From contig OW051469.1 of NCBI GenBank assembly GCA_932521025.1, positions 4,662,398 to 4,726,397 of the forward strand: a stretch of DNA of 64,000 nucleotides, in the 5' to 3' direction. Positions 12,136-22,249 of this stretch are shown here, piece by piece (the first letter of the stretch is position 1; each line of letters begins with the position of its first letter). The notes beneath the pieces were generated by a model, which worked only from the letters and a program-made list of their open reading frames with translations, was not told the DNA's origin and made no database searches. The position numbers were made by a program, and so were the translations under genes. Source of the DNA: Oscheius onirici. Its lineage: Eukaryota; Nematoda; Chromadorea; Rhabditida; Rhabditidae.

Positions 12136-12633
12136 TCAAACTGCCATTTTTCTGTTTTCAGTCCGGGGAAGTCTTCTGGCGATTGTTGAAAATGTTGGAC
12201 CAGGCTTGGCTGAGAGTAAATTTCTCCACCTGTGCGGAGGTCGTCCAGCTGTCCTTGTACGATTTGGGGTCCATTCTTCGATAATTTTAGTCCAGCAATT
12301 GCCGTCTTCATTCGCAACCTTCCATGCCCAGTCGAACAGACGCATTTCGTATTGATTTAGCTTCGTCCTGCTACGGATGTTCTCATTCGAGATATGATCC
12401 AGAAGCGACAAGCCGACCATCTTTCTCTCCATTTTTCGCTGAGCAATAGCTAGAGCCGTTTCTTCCGTCTTCTTTAAACCGGCTCCTTCCAGTCCGTATA
12501 GTAACGTGGGTAAGACCTTCATTTCGAACAGCTTCTTTTTCAGTTTCAATGGATTCCTCTTTGAGTAGTAGACCTCCTTGTCGTTGAAAAATGAAGCCCA
12601 CCCTAACTGCACTCGACTGCTTGCCAGGTGCAA
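12136..12633 (-). mobile_element. Non-LTR retrotransposon remnant (reverse-transcriptase C-terminal part)
   Basis: A 165-codon open frame matches the C-terminal part of RTE/BovB-like nematode reverse-transcriptase polyproteins. It has LPTLLYGLEG, a run of QRKMERKMVG, SLLDHISNENI, FDWAWKVA and a final EWTPNR...GRPPHRW. The palm domain with the YADD box is missing on the 5' side, so it is a 5'-truncated dead copy. The same signature lies in the relic at 20143-20985, in the opposite orientation. Confidence 0.8.
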
Positions 12634-14124
12634 ATTAAAAATGAAAAAATTATTTTTTCAGAAGCTCAACAGAACTCCTAGGACTAACTCTATGATTTTG
12701 TCTTGTTCAATTTAGTCAAGGGCAAGGGTCCTGAAAAAAAACATTTAAACTGTACCGTATGCACTGCACTCGTATTGACAAAACATGTTATTTCTTTATT
12801 ATTGTTTTTTTATTTACCAATTTGTCATATATTTGTGTCGTTTCTCTCGAACAAATATCGAACACAGCATGAGGATTGCGAGGTCGGTCCGCGGGTCCCT
12901 CGCCCCATTCGCAACATGGCCTTTTTTTCTCGCGTTTTTTTTACACAGCACTTGTTTTTACAGCTAATCTGTACTATTTTAGTCATTTCTCCAGAAACGT
13001 GTAGCTGAAGTCGGCTGATTCACCGTTCTCGACCATTTTTGCAGCGGATAAGAAGTAAACTCTGGCTTGTTTTCGTGCCCAGTGTTCTTTTAACTTCTTG
13101 AATATTTCCAGGACTTGTGTGTTCAGATGCAAACTACCCACCGAACCATTCTTAACTTTACTTTAACTCATAACCATCTTATTTTCGTCTCCTCCTCCTG
13201 ATCTCCGATCCTGTGTCAGATTTCTCACCGGTCCGGTTTTCGTCTCTGTTGCGTCCTTCGCCTCTCACTGAGTTCCTCGCCGCCTCTAGAACAGATTGGG
13301 TAATACTATAGCAGGCACCCCCCTCCCTTCAAATATTTTGGCGCGCAATGATTGAAATCGGCATTTTCACCACTTTCCCGTTATTTTTTCACGTTCTAGA
13401 TGTGTTTATCGAACTTGGCGTCAAATATAACCCCCAGGATGCCGAAATACTTGAAAAATTAGGTGAAATACTTCAGAAAAAAGCAACATCGCTCACATAA
13501 TGCACCCTTTCACAATTTTATTCGATTACACACTCGCCCTAAGGGTAGTTTTTGATGCTGAGTTCGATAAAAGCAGCTACAACACGAAATAATACCGGTA
13601 AAATGGTGAAAAACCCGAATTTAGGTAAGTTATGGCTTGCGATTCTACCAAGGCCAGAATCTACTGTGGAAAGAAGAGGATTCCAAACCCAGAACTGCGA
13701 CACAGCGGAATTGTCAAGTCAACACTCATGGCTCCACCAGCGATGCTCGTCTCTCCTGGGATTCCTTCAAGTCAAGCAGCCGTCTACCGAACAAGAAGAC
13801 AACCCCAATCAAGAGGCTGTCTTCACGACTCGGACAGGATGTCACTTGCTGGATGAGAAGAGTCTGAGCAGTGGTCGAGGCCTGAGAGCGGCGGAGGATT
13901 CCAAGAAACGACCGTTTCTGCATGATACCCCTCGATTCCGTCAAAATAAACTAATCTAGAACAGATTGTCAGTTTTTTTCCTGGCTTTCCCTATCCTTTC
14001 TTCATTACTCCCATCTTATCATAATTTTCGACTTGTCACTTTGGTCCGTGACTCTCTCCAAAACAAGGAGCCATAAAAATTATAAATTTATATTTCCACC
14101 CAATGATCCAGTAAATATCAAAGT
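12634..14124. other. Repeat-like intergenic stretch
   Basis: No supported gene. Three overlapping frames at 13552-13959 are open on the plus strand. The longest is 135 codons; another reads MACDSTKARIYCGKKRIPNP. None matches a family I recognise, and which frame would be coding is unclear, so I do not call a gene. The rest is AT-rich. Confidence 0.4.
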
Positions 14125-15222
14125 ATGAACCAGTGGCTGCCCCGAAACGACGGAAATCGTGGACGAGGAGCAGCTCCAAGAGGAGGAAGAGGTCAGTTTA
14201 TCAAGGCTCTCTAAATATTCTGCTACTGATGAGGACGGAGAAATGTAAAAACCATTTTCAGGGCAGAATAGAGGAAGAGGTGAAAATCGAGGCGGTAGAG
14301 GAGGTGGACAGAGATGGAACGATAACAGAGGAGGATTTCGAGGAAATCGGGGAGACAGGGGAGGGTATCGCGGGAACGGGAGAAGAGACAATCATGGCAT
14401 TTTCTTTACGTTCTAGTTAAAACATTTAACTTTTAGACATTCCGAAAAGAAATACAAATGGGCAGAGAAATGAAATCTTTCCCGTCGGTTACAAAGATGT
14501 CACGATTCTTTTCGATCAGCTTCAATCAGGAGAAATACTGCCTGGATCGCCCGATCTGGTTTGATCTTTCTGGAACAAATAAACAAATGAAAGTTTTTAG
14601 ATCAGAGCCGTCACCGGGATCAATTTCAAGAAGCGTCTGGATGATATTTGGGATCAAGATGAATCGACAGCCATGTATCTTCACATTATCATCAAAGCTA
14701 TCGCGCATGCAGAGACTGAACTGGCCGCCATGACCCACGATTTCATCGACGATGTTCTCAATTCAAAGTAAGAAAATCTGTTGGCCCACCTCTTTTTTTT
14801 TAAATTAAGATTACTGCAAGATGTAGTAACTAAGCACATCTATTCATTGATTGGTCGACCGGATCCTGGCAAAGCAAAGCAAGAGATTCTTTTAAACTTC
14901 ACCGAACTTCTAATAGCCATCATTCAGAGGAGACCGTCGGCTTGTCGACAGATTGCAGTTCCATGTGGTGCCTTGATTATGGTCATACCTACGATTTCGA
15001 ACAAGGATAAGCGACTGATTGAAGGATTTGACATACTGAACAAACTAGTGATCGACACAACAGCGAAACAGAACAAAATGGTAACGGCCAATGACGAGGA
15101 GAAAAAGAAGAGAAGACGTGTGCTGGAATCTCAAGGTCTTCCGCCAGAACCCTTTCGCGATGTGTCCGTCTGTCCAACTTCGGAGGATCTTCTTATTGTT
15201 GGTGAGTATTATTGTTGGTAAC

Positions 15223-15577
15223 TACTTGTGAACTACATAGACGCAATATCAACAAAGTCATAGAAACTAATTGATTTGCAAATAATTATGTTCAGTTTGA
15301 ACATCTTTAGGAAAAAGACCAAAACTTCTCGATTGCTTCAAGGCTCTTCTCAAAAATGCATCCTTGTCTTTGAATAGCCTCTCGCCATTTGAATTCTGCG
15401 AGATAACTGTCCAGGTGGTGGCGAGCAGTCCATCGATGCTTCTTATTTCTCCACTTCATGAAAAGAGAATTGTTTTGTGGCAATATAAATTAAGTCACAA
15501 TTATTTGAATGTCAAAACAATCAAATGATTATGACTTATGGACTTTGTTGATATTGCGTCTATGTAGTTCACAAGTA
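15223..15577. mobile_element. Palindromic MITE with perfect 37-bp terminal inverted repeats
   Basis: 15223-15259 and 15541-15577 are exact reverse complements over 37 bp (TACTTGTGAACTACATAGAC at the left end). Both ends carry TA, consistent with a Tc1/mariner-type TA target duplication. The element lies wholly inside the large intron of the znfx-1-like pseudogene. The interior frame (15310-15537) has no recognisable domain. Confidence 0.8.
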
Positions 15578-15754
15578 CCTTATTGTTTTCTCAAAACTTA
15601 TTATTAGCCATCTTAAGGCGAACATTGAAGTAATACCTCTTTGCGAGAACAGTCAGAGTTTGATAGAGTTCGAAAACATGGCGTCTGCTCAAAAATACGT
15701 ACGTAGTACTTGAAAGGTATGGATAATTACCAAGCACAAAAAATGAAGGAAGTT

Positions 15755-15807
15755 AATAATAGAACGAACTGGATAGGAATTTACCCCTGCAATATCATCC
15801 AAACAAA
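15755..15807 (+). repeat. Copy 1 of a 53-bp direct repeat (intronic)
   Basis: A 53-bp segment beginning AATAATAGAACGAACTGGAT is repeated at 16089-16141 with one mismatch. This copy lies in the intron just before the acceptor at 15817. Confidence 0.85.
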
Positions 15808-16088
15808 ATCTATTTTAGGCAAGCCGTATCTTCGCAAGAATATCACAAAAGGATCGCATACTGACGGCGAGCATTATTTCGATGTGCAGTTTCGACTTCT
15901 TCGTGAAGATTTCATTGCGCCACTTCGAGAAGGAGTTCTTAACTATCGCAATGGTCTTGGAAATCGAAAAGGCGACACTTACGTCTGTCAAAATGTTCGA
16001 ATCAACCTTCCGGAACTGGACAAGAAGGTCAAAGATATGTCGTGTCCAGTTCAGTTCAAACAACGACCTCGATGCCGTTGGATAAAAC

Positions 16089-16141
16089 AATAATAGAACG
16101 AACTGGATAGGAACTTACCCCTGCAATATCATCCAAACAAA
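16089..16141 (+). repeat. Copy 2 of the 53-bp direct repeat (inserted in coding sequence)
   Basis: This is the second copy of the intronic segment at 15755-15807. It interrupts the znfx-like coding sequence between QRPRCRW and HGSLVVLSRD. It supplies TAA TAG stop codons and has no GT...AG signals by which it could be spliced out. Confidence 0.85.
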
Positions 16142-18660
16142 CATGGTTCGTTGGTCGTCCTCTCGCGTGATGGCTTCGACAAGGACTTCGTCTTTGGAAC
16201 AGTACATAATCGTGATCCGAAACAGCTTATGCTGGGAAAGATCCACGTCGTGTTTGAGTCAGACAACAAGCTGAACCATGAAGCCGAGTACAGAATGATC
16301 GAGTCCAGTGCTTACTTTGAAGCATACCGTCACGTGCTCCGCGGACTACAGTCTTTCGCTCCGAATGAACACGTTCCATTGGAACGTTACCTCGTCGAGA
16401 TGAACACGACAACAGCTATGCCGGCCTATATGGCCTGGAACGGTCATATGATAAATTTTGGGAAGCTAACTGGAATGGGGAGTCAGTTGATTGATTCCAG
16501 AAGAGCCCATATGATACTTACTCCGGCACAGGTCCGCCTCGATAAGAGTCAGTTCCGTGCCTTGATTATTTTCAACAGGAGATGGTAGTCATCCAAGGAC
16601 CTGCAGGAACTGGTGAGTTGTTTTTGTTCCCTAAAAACCCACTGCACTTATAGGTAAAACTCATCTGGCACTACAGATCTCTCGTGTCCTTCTGGCTAAA
16701 CTGGGACAGTGGAATCCTGACAAAAAGCATCCTGTGTTGGTCGTCTGCCTGACCAACCACGCTCTGGATCAGTTTCTCAACGGAATTCTGAAAATCATGC
16801 ATGATGGCAATAACGGTCATGTCGAGAGCATTGATATGATCCGTGTTGGTTCTCGTTGCAAGGATGAAAATATGAATCGGCTGGTTCTATTTCCTCAATT
16901 TTATTAGAAAATTCTTTTAGACATATGCTGAACGAAGTGAAGCGAGAATACAAGACTTTCATGCCGAAAGACGTTCTGGCTCGTCGCTATCATGTTTATG
17001 AAGAGCGCGAATATCTGACCAAACATATTGAAAAACTGACGGGAAGTCTCAAGGCTCTCAAGTTCAACGTTGTCTCACTGGCGGATCTCATAGAAAGGAA
17101 CCACGTTAACCCTCAACATCTGGAGCAACTCAAACAGTACGTGGGACAAGATATGACGGTAAGTGTTTCTTGTTTCTGTCAAAATAAAACTGTTAGCTTG
17201 ACGATGTCTTTGTGGAATGGCTGACCAAGTTCCGAAGAGTACAGAGAAATCGGAATCGCGGCTATAGAATGGATATTCAATTGATTGAAAGACTGATGAA
17301 TACGGTGGATATCCGGAACAGCTAGCGAAGAATTTTGTCTTTATCTGTGAAAATGACTATGAGGAGGCGGCCAGCTTCTTCCGAAGACATCCTTTTGCTG
17401 ATCGAGAAGAACTGACAGACCAGGCACAACAAGACATGCTCTCGTTTTGTTTTCTCTTCAAAATATGAATCAACAAACGTTCATTCTTTAGATCCGTCAC
17501 TGGCCACGGATAGCTAATGTCCGGCAGTTGATGCAATTATATGGAATCGGGGAGACGGAGGCTTACGATGCCTTGATGGAGAACCACGGAAATGTGAACA
17601 ATGCTGCAGCTGAAATTCTGGAAAACGATCTGAATCGTTTGAACGTTCAACCAGAACAGCCAGTAGCTCAGAATGCTGAAGCAGTTCAAGACGATGACTT
17701 CAATCGCGATGTAGAAGTTCTTGCCGAGTACGAAAGAGAAAAAGGCTTCGATGCCCTGGGCGACGACGATGATGACTTCGCTGATGAAGGTTTCCGGCGA
17801 GCTGCTCAGCAAGCCGGAAGACAGGCCAATCCTAAATTCTATGCGCTTCTGAAAATGCGTGGCTGGGTTGCTGGGTTGCTTCGCTTCCAGATGTAAAGAT
17901 GTCTGCTTGTTGGAGCCATGCAACGAGCGCTGTAATCAGAAGCTTCCATGTGGACATCAATGTATGGGTCTCTGTCAGGAGGACTGTCCCAAGATTTGTC
18001 GCGAGTGTCCGGAAGATCAGAAGTCTCGCAAAGACTACGAAGACGCTGCCGAGATTTTCTTCGGGAATGAAGATGGTGCCGATGCACTTTTCATTCAGCT
18101 CACCTGTGGGCATTGCATAGAATCTTCTGGCATGAACGACTGGGTCAACTCTTTGACGAGTCCGTCCGGAGAAGATGGAGTCACATCTGCAGCCATCGTA
18201 CAAATCACCTGTCCCAAATACAAGTCGATCGTGACCAAGAGTCGTCGCTACCAGAGACAGCTCAACCAGAGAATCACATCACGGAAACTGACTTTTTTCG
18301 GCTTGGTCTGAAAATTGGGGCGGTAATTGGTATCACCTGGGTGCATGAGGTGCACAGTGAATTGGGTTAATTCCTTTATCTAGGAAGGCTGGGATATAGG
18401 AAGAGTTCCGTGAGGTTCACTGATCAAAAACTCTGCCAATAATCGTAGGAATCACCTCGAGGTCTGATTTTTTGGATAAACGTAGCCCAGACGTGGAGAA
18501 GTGGAGCCCGGAAAGCCGATTGTCGATATCTCATTCAGAAAAAAAGTTATGGCCAAAGGATCAATAATTATTAGCAGGACTGTAGTTTTGCAATCTTCTC
18601 GATAAAGACTGCCATCTTCTTTTCGCGATTCGTTGTAGCGTACGGTTCAATAGTGTCCAT

Positions 18661-18837
18661 CTGTTCAAAATGTAGAGAGCATTTTTTGAATTGGCCCGCG
18701 CTTTCTCCTTAGAACAATTTTCAAATCAAACTGGCGGGAATTTAGCTGCGTAGCATGTTACAGCATGTAAATGTTGGATACTCAGCCAATGAAAAAGCGC
18801 GGGTCAATTCAAATAATGCTCTCTATTTTTTGAACAG
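18661..18837. repeat. Short foldback (hairpin) element
   Basis: Arms 18661-18707 and 18791-18837 are imperfect reverse complements over about 47 bp (CTGTTCAAAATGTAGAGAGC at the left end), with an 83-bp loop. There is no ORF. It is likely a MITE or its solo hairpin. Confidence 0.75.
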
Positions 18838-19393
18838 ACTATAGTGATATCGAGAGACAAAGAAACATAGAGATACTTTTAACTGTAGCATTTTAGTGGG
18901 CTAAATATACCCCTGTAAAATATCAGCTCGATCGGTTGCTTAATTCTTCTTTGGTTTCTCCTAGCACTTTTTCCAGTTCCCCTTCATTCTTCCCTTGTCA
19001 CTGTTTCAGTCACACAGTCCCAGTAAGAAGCTATCAAGTCATAAGAACCCTTCGCACACTTGCTTTTCCTGTCGTGACATGTTAAAGCGGCAGTGTAGCT
19101 GCGAAATTTGGCGGGGTGAATCCGACGCACTTCGCGCGGCAATTCAAAATATTTCACTGAAGGAATCATCAAAAATGCGATTTTTGCCCAGTTTTGTGAT
19201 TTTCTTCCGAGATTTCACTTCAAAACGGACATTACAGCAATTATCAAACGACAAAACACGAAAAAAGAACAGAAGCATCTATTTTAAAATGCTCTCGCGT
19301 CTCTGTCTGTCTGTCGGAAGCTTTAATTGGCAATCAAAATTTAGCAATTGTGCGCACAATTAAAGCGTGTCTCCGGCTTCGAAAAATCGCTGC

Positions 19394-19818
19394 GAGACCA
19401 ATTGGCATTGGTCCCGTCACGATTACTGCGGGTCCCGACGCGATGACATCCCAAACTTTTTATTTTTCTCCTTTCGACGTTTTACACTCGTTTTTTTTCG
19501 TTTTCAAACCATGTTTAATCGATTCGGTATCCAATTTTACATCAGTTACGTCTATTCCGACATCAAAATTATGGTGCTTAGGAAAGAAAAAAATAAGAAA
19601 GCACAGAAACGCAGTTTTCGCCTTTCCCTTCCAGTTTAGCTAGATTTTTGTTATCGGAATAGACGTAACTGATGTAAAATTGGATACTGAATTGATTAAA
19701 CATGGTTTGGAGACGAAAAAACGAGTGTAAAACGTCGAAAGAGAGAAAATAAAAATTTTGGGATGAGATCACGTCGGGACCCGCAGTAATCGTGACGGGG
19801 CCAATGCCAATTGGTCTC
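19394..19818. repeat. Large foldback element with about 165-bp arms
   Basis: Arms 19394-19560 and 19654-19818 are reverse complements at roughly 95 percent identity (GAGACCAATTGGCATTGG outermost), with a 93-bp spacer. The ORFs called on each arm are the same sequence read twice. It may be a foldback transposon or two head-to-head copies of one repeat. Confidence 0.85.
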
Positions 19819-19914
19819 ACATGGTTTTTGGCAAAGTGGCAGATGCCGGAGGCTTCCTAAAGCGAGCCTCCCCCGCTACCCCTTTTGAATTTGCGCGCGC
19901 AAATTCTTCGACTC

Positions 19915-19990
19915 CTGATTCAATGGTGTAGTGGTACTCTGCGTGGTTTACTATTTTCGAAGTACTGGGTTCAACACTTTGGCATGGTAA
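19915..19990 (+). pseudogene. tRNA-like sequence (Pol III A and B box motifs)
   Basis: TGGTGTAGTGGTAC fits a tRNA A box and GGGTTCAACAC partly fits a B box about 45 nt downstream, followed by a T4 run at about 19997. The acceptor and T stems do not pair convincingly, so it is not a functional tRNA. It could be tRNA-derived SINE sequence. Confidence 0.3.
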
Positions 19991-20142
19991 TTGTCTTTTG
20001 TTTATTCGTTTACACGTCTTATAAAACATATTAACGAAGTAACGAGTTAGATAGTAAAAGTCTGTGCATTCGATAATGATGCTGAAGCCAATTTATGTAC
20101 CCAATCCCTGTTTCATATGAGGATGTCGAAAGATAAACTTCC

Positions 20143-20985
20143 GTGAAGTCAACTGGGACGACATCGGCTTCACCATCAACGGTCGTAAGCTGCATCATCT
20201 TCGCTATGCAGATGATGTCGTTCTCGTCGGAAAGAGTCTTCGAGCTGTGCAGCGCATGATGACCGAACTGGAACAAGCTGGCCGTAACATTGGATTGGAG
20301 TTCAACCTGAACAAGACTGTCGCCATGACAAATGCCCACGAAGGACAACTGCTGCTGTCAGGACAACCAATTCGATTCGTCCAGCACTTTGTCTACCTTG
20401 GAACTTCGGTCACCTGCACCTCGGAAAGTCAGGAGTTGTCGAGAAGGATTGGCGCTAGTTGGGCTGCTTTTAACCGTCATCGGCTCTTTCTCACCAAACG
20501 ATCAGTTCCGATGAGGATGAAGCGAAAGGTGTATTTGACCTGCGTCGTCCCAAGTCTACTGTACGGATGCGAAATCTGGAGTGTCCGGACAGATGAGCGA
20601 AGGAAACTCGCAGCCGTACAACGACGTCAGAAAAGAGCCATTCTCGGAATATCGCTTCTCGATCGAGTGAGAAATGAAGTTGTCAGAAGGAGGACAAGGC
20701 TGCCTGCCCGATATCCTGGACATGGCTTGGAAAGTGAAATAGGCGAGACGACTAGCGGAGATGGACGGTGAAAAATGGTCCAAGGCGACGACTGAATGGG
20801 TACCATTGGACCAACGCAGAGTGAGAGGAAGGCCGTATATGAGATGGGAAGACGATTTGAGGAAAAGGCCAGCGAGCGGATCGGAAGAGCTTCCACTACA
20901 TGGATGAGGCAGGCCAGAGAGGGCGGCGAAGAGTGGTCTCGAACTGGAAGCGGCAAGGGACCCCGACTGAGGACCCCCTTTGATC
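20143..20985 (+). mobile_element. RTE-like non-LTR retrotransposon remnant with YADD box
   Basis: The frame reads GFTINGRKLHHLRYADDVVL, with the reverse-transcriptase catalytic YADD at about 20204-20215. It continues through MMTELEQAGRNIGLEFNLNK, FVYLGTSVTC, VPSLLYGCEIW and LLDRVRNEVVRRRTRL. A frameshift near 20700 moves the tail (DILDMAWKVK; RRVRGRPYMRWEDDL) into another frame. The 5' part with endonuclease and finger domains is absent, so it is a dead 5'-truncated copy. It sits between 19-bp inverted repeats at 19859-19877 and 21198-21216. Confidence 0.85.
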
Positions 20986-21053
20986 CCGACATAATAAATT
21001 GTAAATTGTAAAGATAAACATCCCCGAATATCCCAGAGAAATGCAAAAAACAT

Positions 21054-21127
21054 TATACGCATATGGGAATCGAACCCCTGCTCACTTGTTTTACAGTCAA
21101 TAATGTTATCCACTAGGCCAGTCAGCG
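21054..21127 (-). pseudogene. tRNA-like sequence with intact A and B boxes
   Basis: On the minus strand TGGCCTAGTGGATAAC matches a tRNA A box and GGTTCGATTCC a perfect B box. A loop CTGTAAA would carry anticodon GTA (Tyr), and a T6 run follows. The acceptor stem does not pair, so it looks like a degenerate tRNA or SINE head rather than a working gene. Confidence 0.4.
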
Positions 21128-21216
21128 GAGGCAGCGCCTATCCTCGGCGACGCACATGAGCTTCGCTAATTAGCTAATACACGATGCTAATCAGCAAGCG
21201 GGGGAGGCTCGCTTTA

Positions 21217-22249
21217 AGGGGAAAGGAATTTGTAACACAGTTTTAGACAAGTCACTATTGGGAGACAAACAAGTGGGAAGACTTTGTTTCTGATTTTGGT
21301 AGTTCCCATACAGAAACGGTTTTCAAATGGTTCAGGCAAAGGAAGAAATGGGGGATAGTAGGTAACTTTAGCCCTGGAAGGGCGTTGCCAACCTTGTAAA
21401 ATGAAAACATAAAAACTCGTGTCTTACACACAAATGCACAAAGTGCGTAGTTTCAGGTCATTTTCTTCCATTATCTTTCAGTTTTGCTCTAATCCAGCTA
21501 TTTTTGACGTGCTCTTTACGATGAACACTACGAAGAAGCAAAGTAATTGAGAAAAACATTTTAAAAAATCTCGGCTTTACCAAAATTCTTGCGTTTCGCG
21601 CCAGTTTTTTCAAACCGCTGCGCACCAACCTGAGCACACGTTCACAACAGCTACACTGTCGCTTTAAAAACAAATTTTCGCACAAAGCTCCCCCCCCCCT
21701 TATTCTCAATTGGAACTTCAGAAACACAAACACACACCGATAAAAAACATCGAGAACGTGTCAACAAAGCAAAAAGGAATAGATTTATTCGAACTAATTA
21801 CACGCGTTTTCAGAACGAAAAACCGTAAAGGTCTCCCAAAAGAAATCATCGTCACCGAGAGAGAAAATATTCAGGGATAGGACTCGATTTTACAATACAG
21901 TGTGTCTGTATGGGGGAACACCGGGAAGAGAAGACTCTGTTTTAATACTACAAACAAAAACGCACACACCGGCGCACTTGCTGCCCGTTAAGGATACAAT
22001 TCTTCGGCTCCGAAGGTCAACATTCTGTGCCTATTAACATAACGAAAGAAACAAAAAAATGTGGATACATCGTTGACTACATAATACTTTTCGCGTTGGA
22101 ATTTCTACAAAAATCGAAGGTTTTGAACTCTTTCTAGTTGTACCACTAGTCTTAGGAAAAAACATTATTATGCAGGTAGATTGAGTGAACGCCGTACAGG
22201 GAGGGGTGAGAGAGATCGGGAATCGGTACATACGGTAAGAGACTCTCTT
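21217..22249. other. Intergenic region and 3' UTR of the nuclear receptor
   Basis: It contains a repeat copy (21458-21733, minus) whose frame LKRQCSC also appears at about 19080 on the plus strand, a C-run at about 21690, and an AATAAA on the minus strand at about 21786. The last is a plausible poly(A) signal for the receptor gene. No other gene is supported. Confidence 0.5.

Larger units (their letters stand above)
14125..18311 (+). pseudogene. znfx-1: Decayed ZNFX1-like gene (NFX1-type zinc-finger helicase)
   Basis: It resembles ZNFX1, an SF1-type helicase with NFX1-type zinc fingers that works in small-RNA inheritance in C. elegans. Recognisable parts in order are: an Arg/Gly-rich N-terminus (14125-14394); an N-terminal alpha-helical region (14430-15200); a 617-nt intron (15201-15817); KPYLRKNITKG and YFDVQFRLLREDF (15818-16080); HGSLVVLSRDGF to FGTVHNRD (from 16141); a P-loop GPAGTGKT split by an intron (16590-16670); NHALDQFL; a UBA-like segment (QLMQLYGIGETEAYDALMEN, 17529-); and zinc-finger sequence CNQKLPCGHQC (about 17940). 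The damage is extensive. There is a non-GT donor after 14394, an insertion with in-frame stops at 16089-16141, frame breaks near 16578, 16890-16920 and 17298, and a broken splice at about 17470. The helicase core (motifs II-VI) is missing at the junction near 17850-17890, CPKC has become CPKY, and there is no continuation after 18311. Neighbouring genes are clean, so sequencing error is the less likely cause. Confidence 0.8.
18312..20142. other. Repeat-rich intergenic region
   Basis: No supported gene. It holds two foldback repeats (18661-18837 and 19394-19818) and a tRNA-like sequence near 19915. A dispersed-repeat motif (AAAGCGGCAGTGTAGCTG, about 19084) recurs in inverse orientation at about 21650. 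Confidence 0.6.
19859..21216. repeat. Island bounded by 19-bp perfect inverted repeats
   Basis: TAAAGCGAGCCTCCCCCGC at 19859-19877 recurs exactly inverted at 21198-21216. Between them lie the RT relic (20143-20985) and two tRNA-like sequences in opposite orientation (about 19915 + and about 21125 -). This may be one composite mobile unit, or two opposite copies of a tRNA-linked repeat around an RTE insertion. Confidence 0.55.

Noticed and set aside
13552-13959. Three overlapping plus-strand ORFs
   Set aside because: No domain recognised, no clear frame preference and no splice partners, so not called as a gene.
15310-15537. Open frame GKRPKLLDCFKALLK... inside the znfx-like gene
   Set aside because: It lies inside the MITE, and the true exon join from 15200 to 15818 restores the conserved protein (LLIV-GKPYLRKN).
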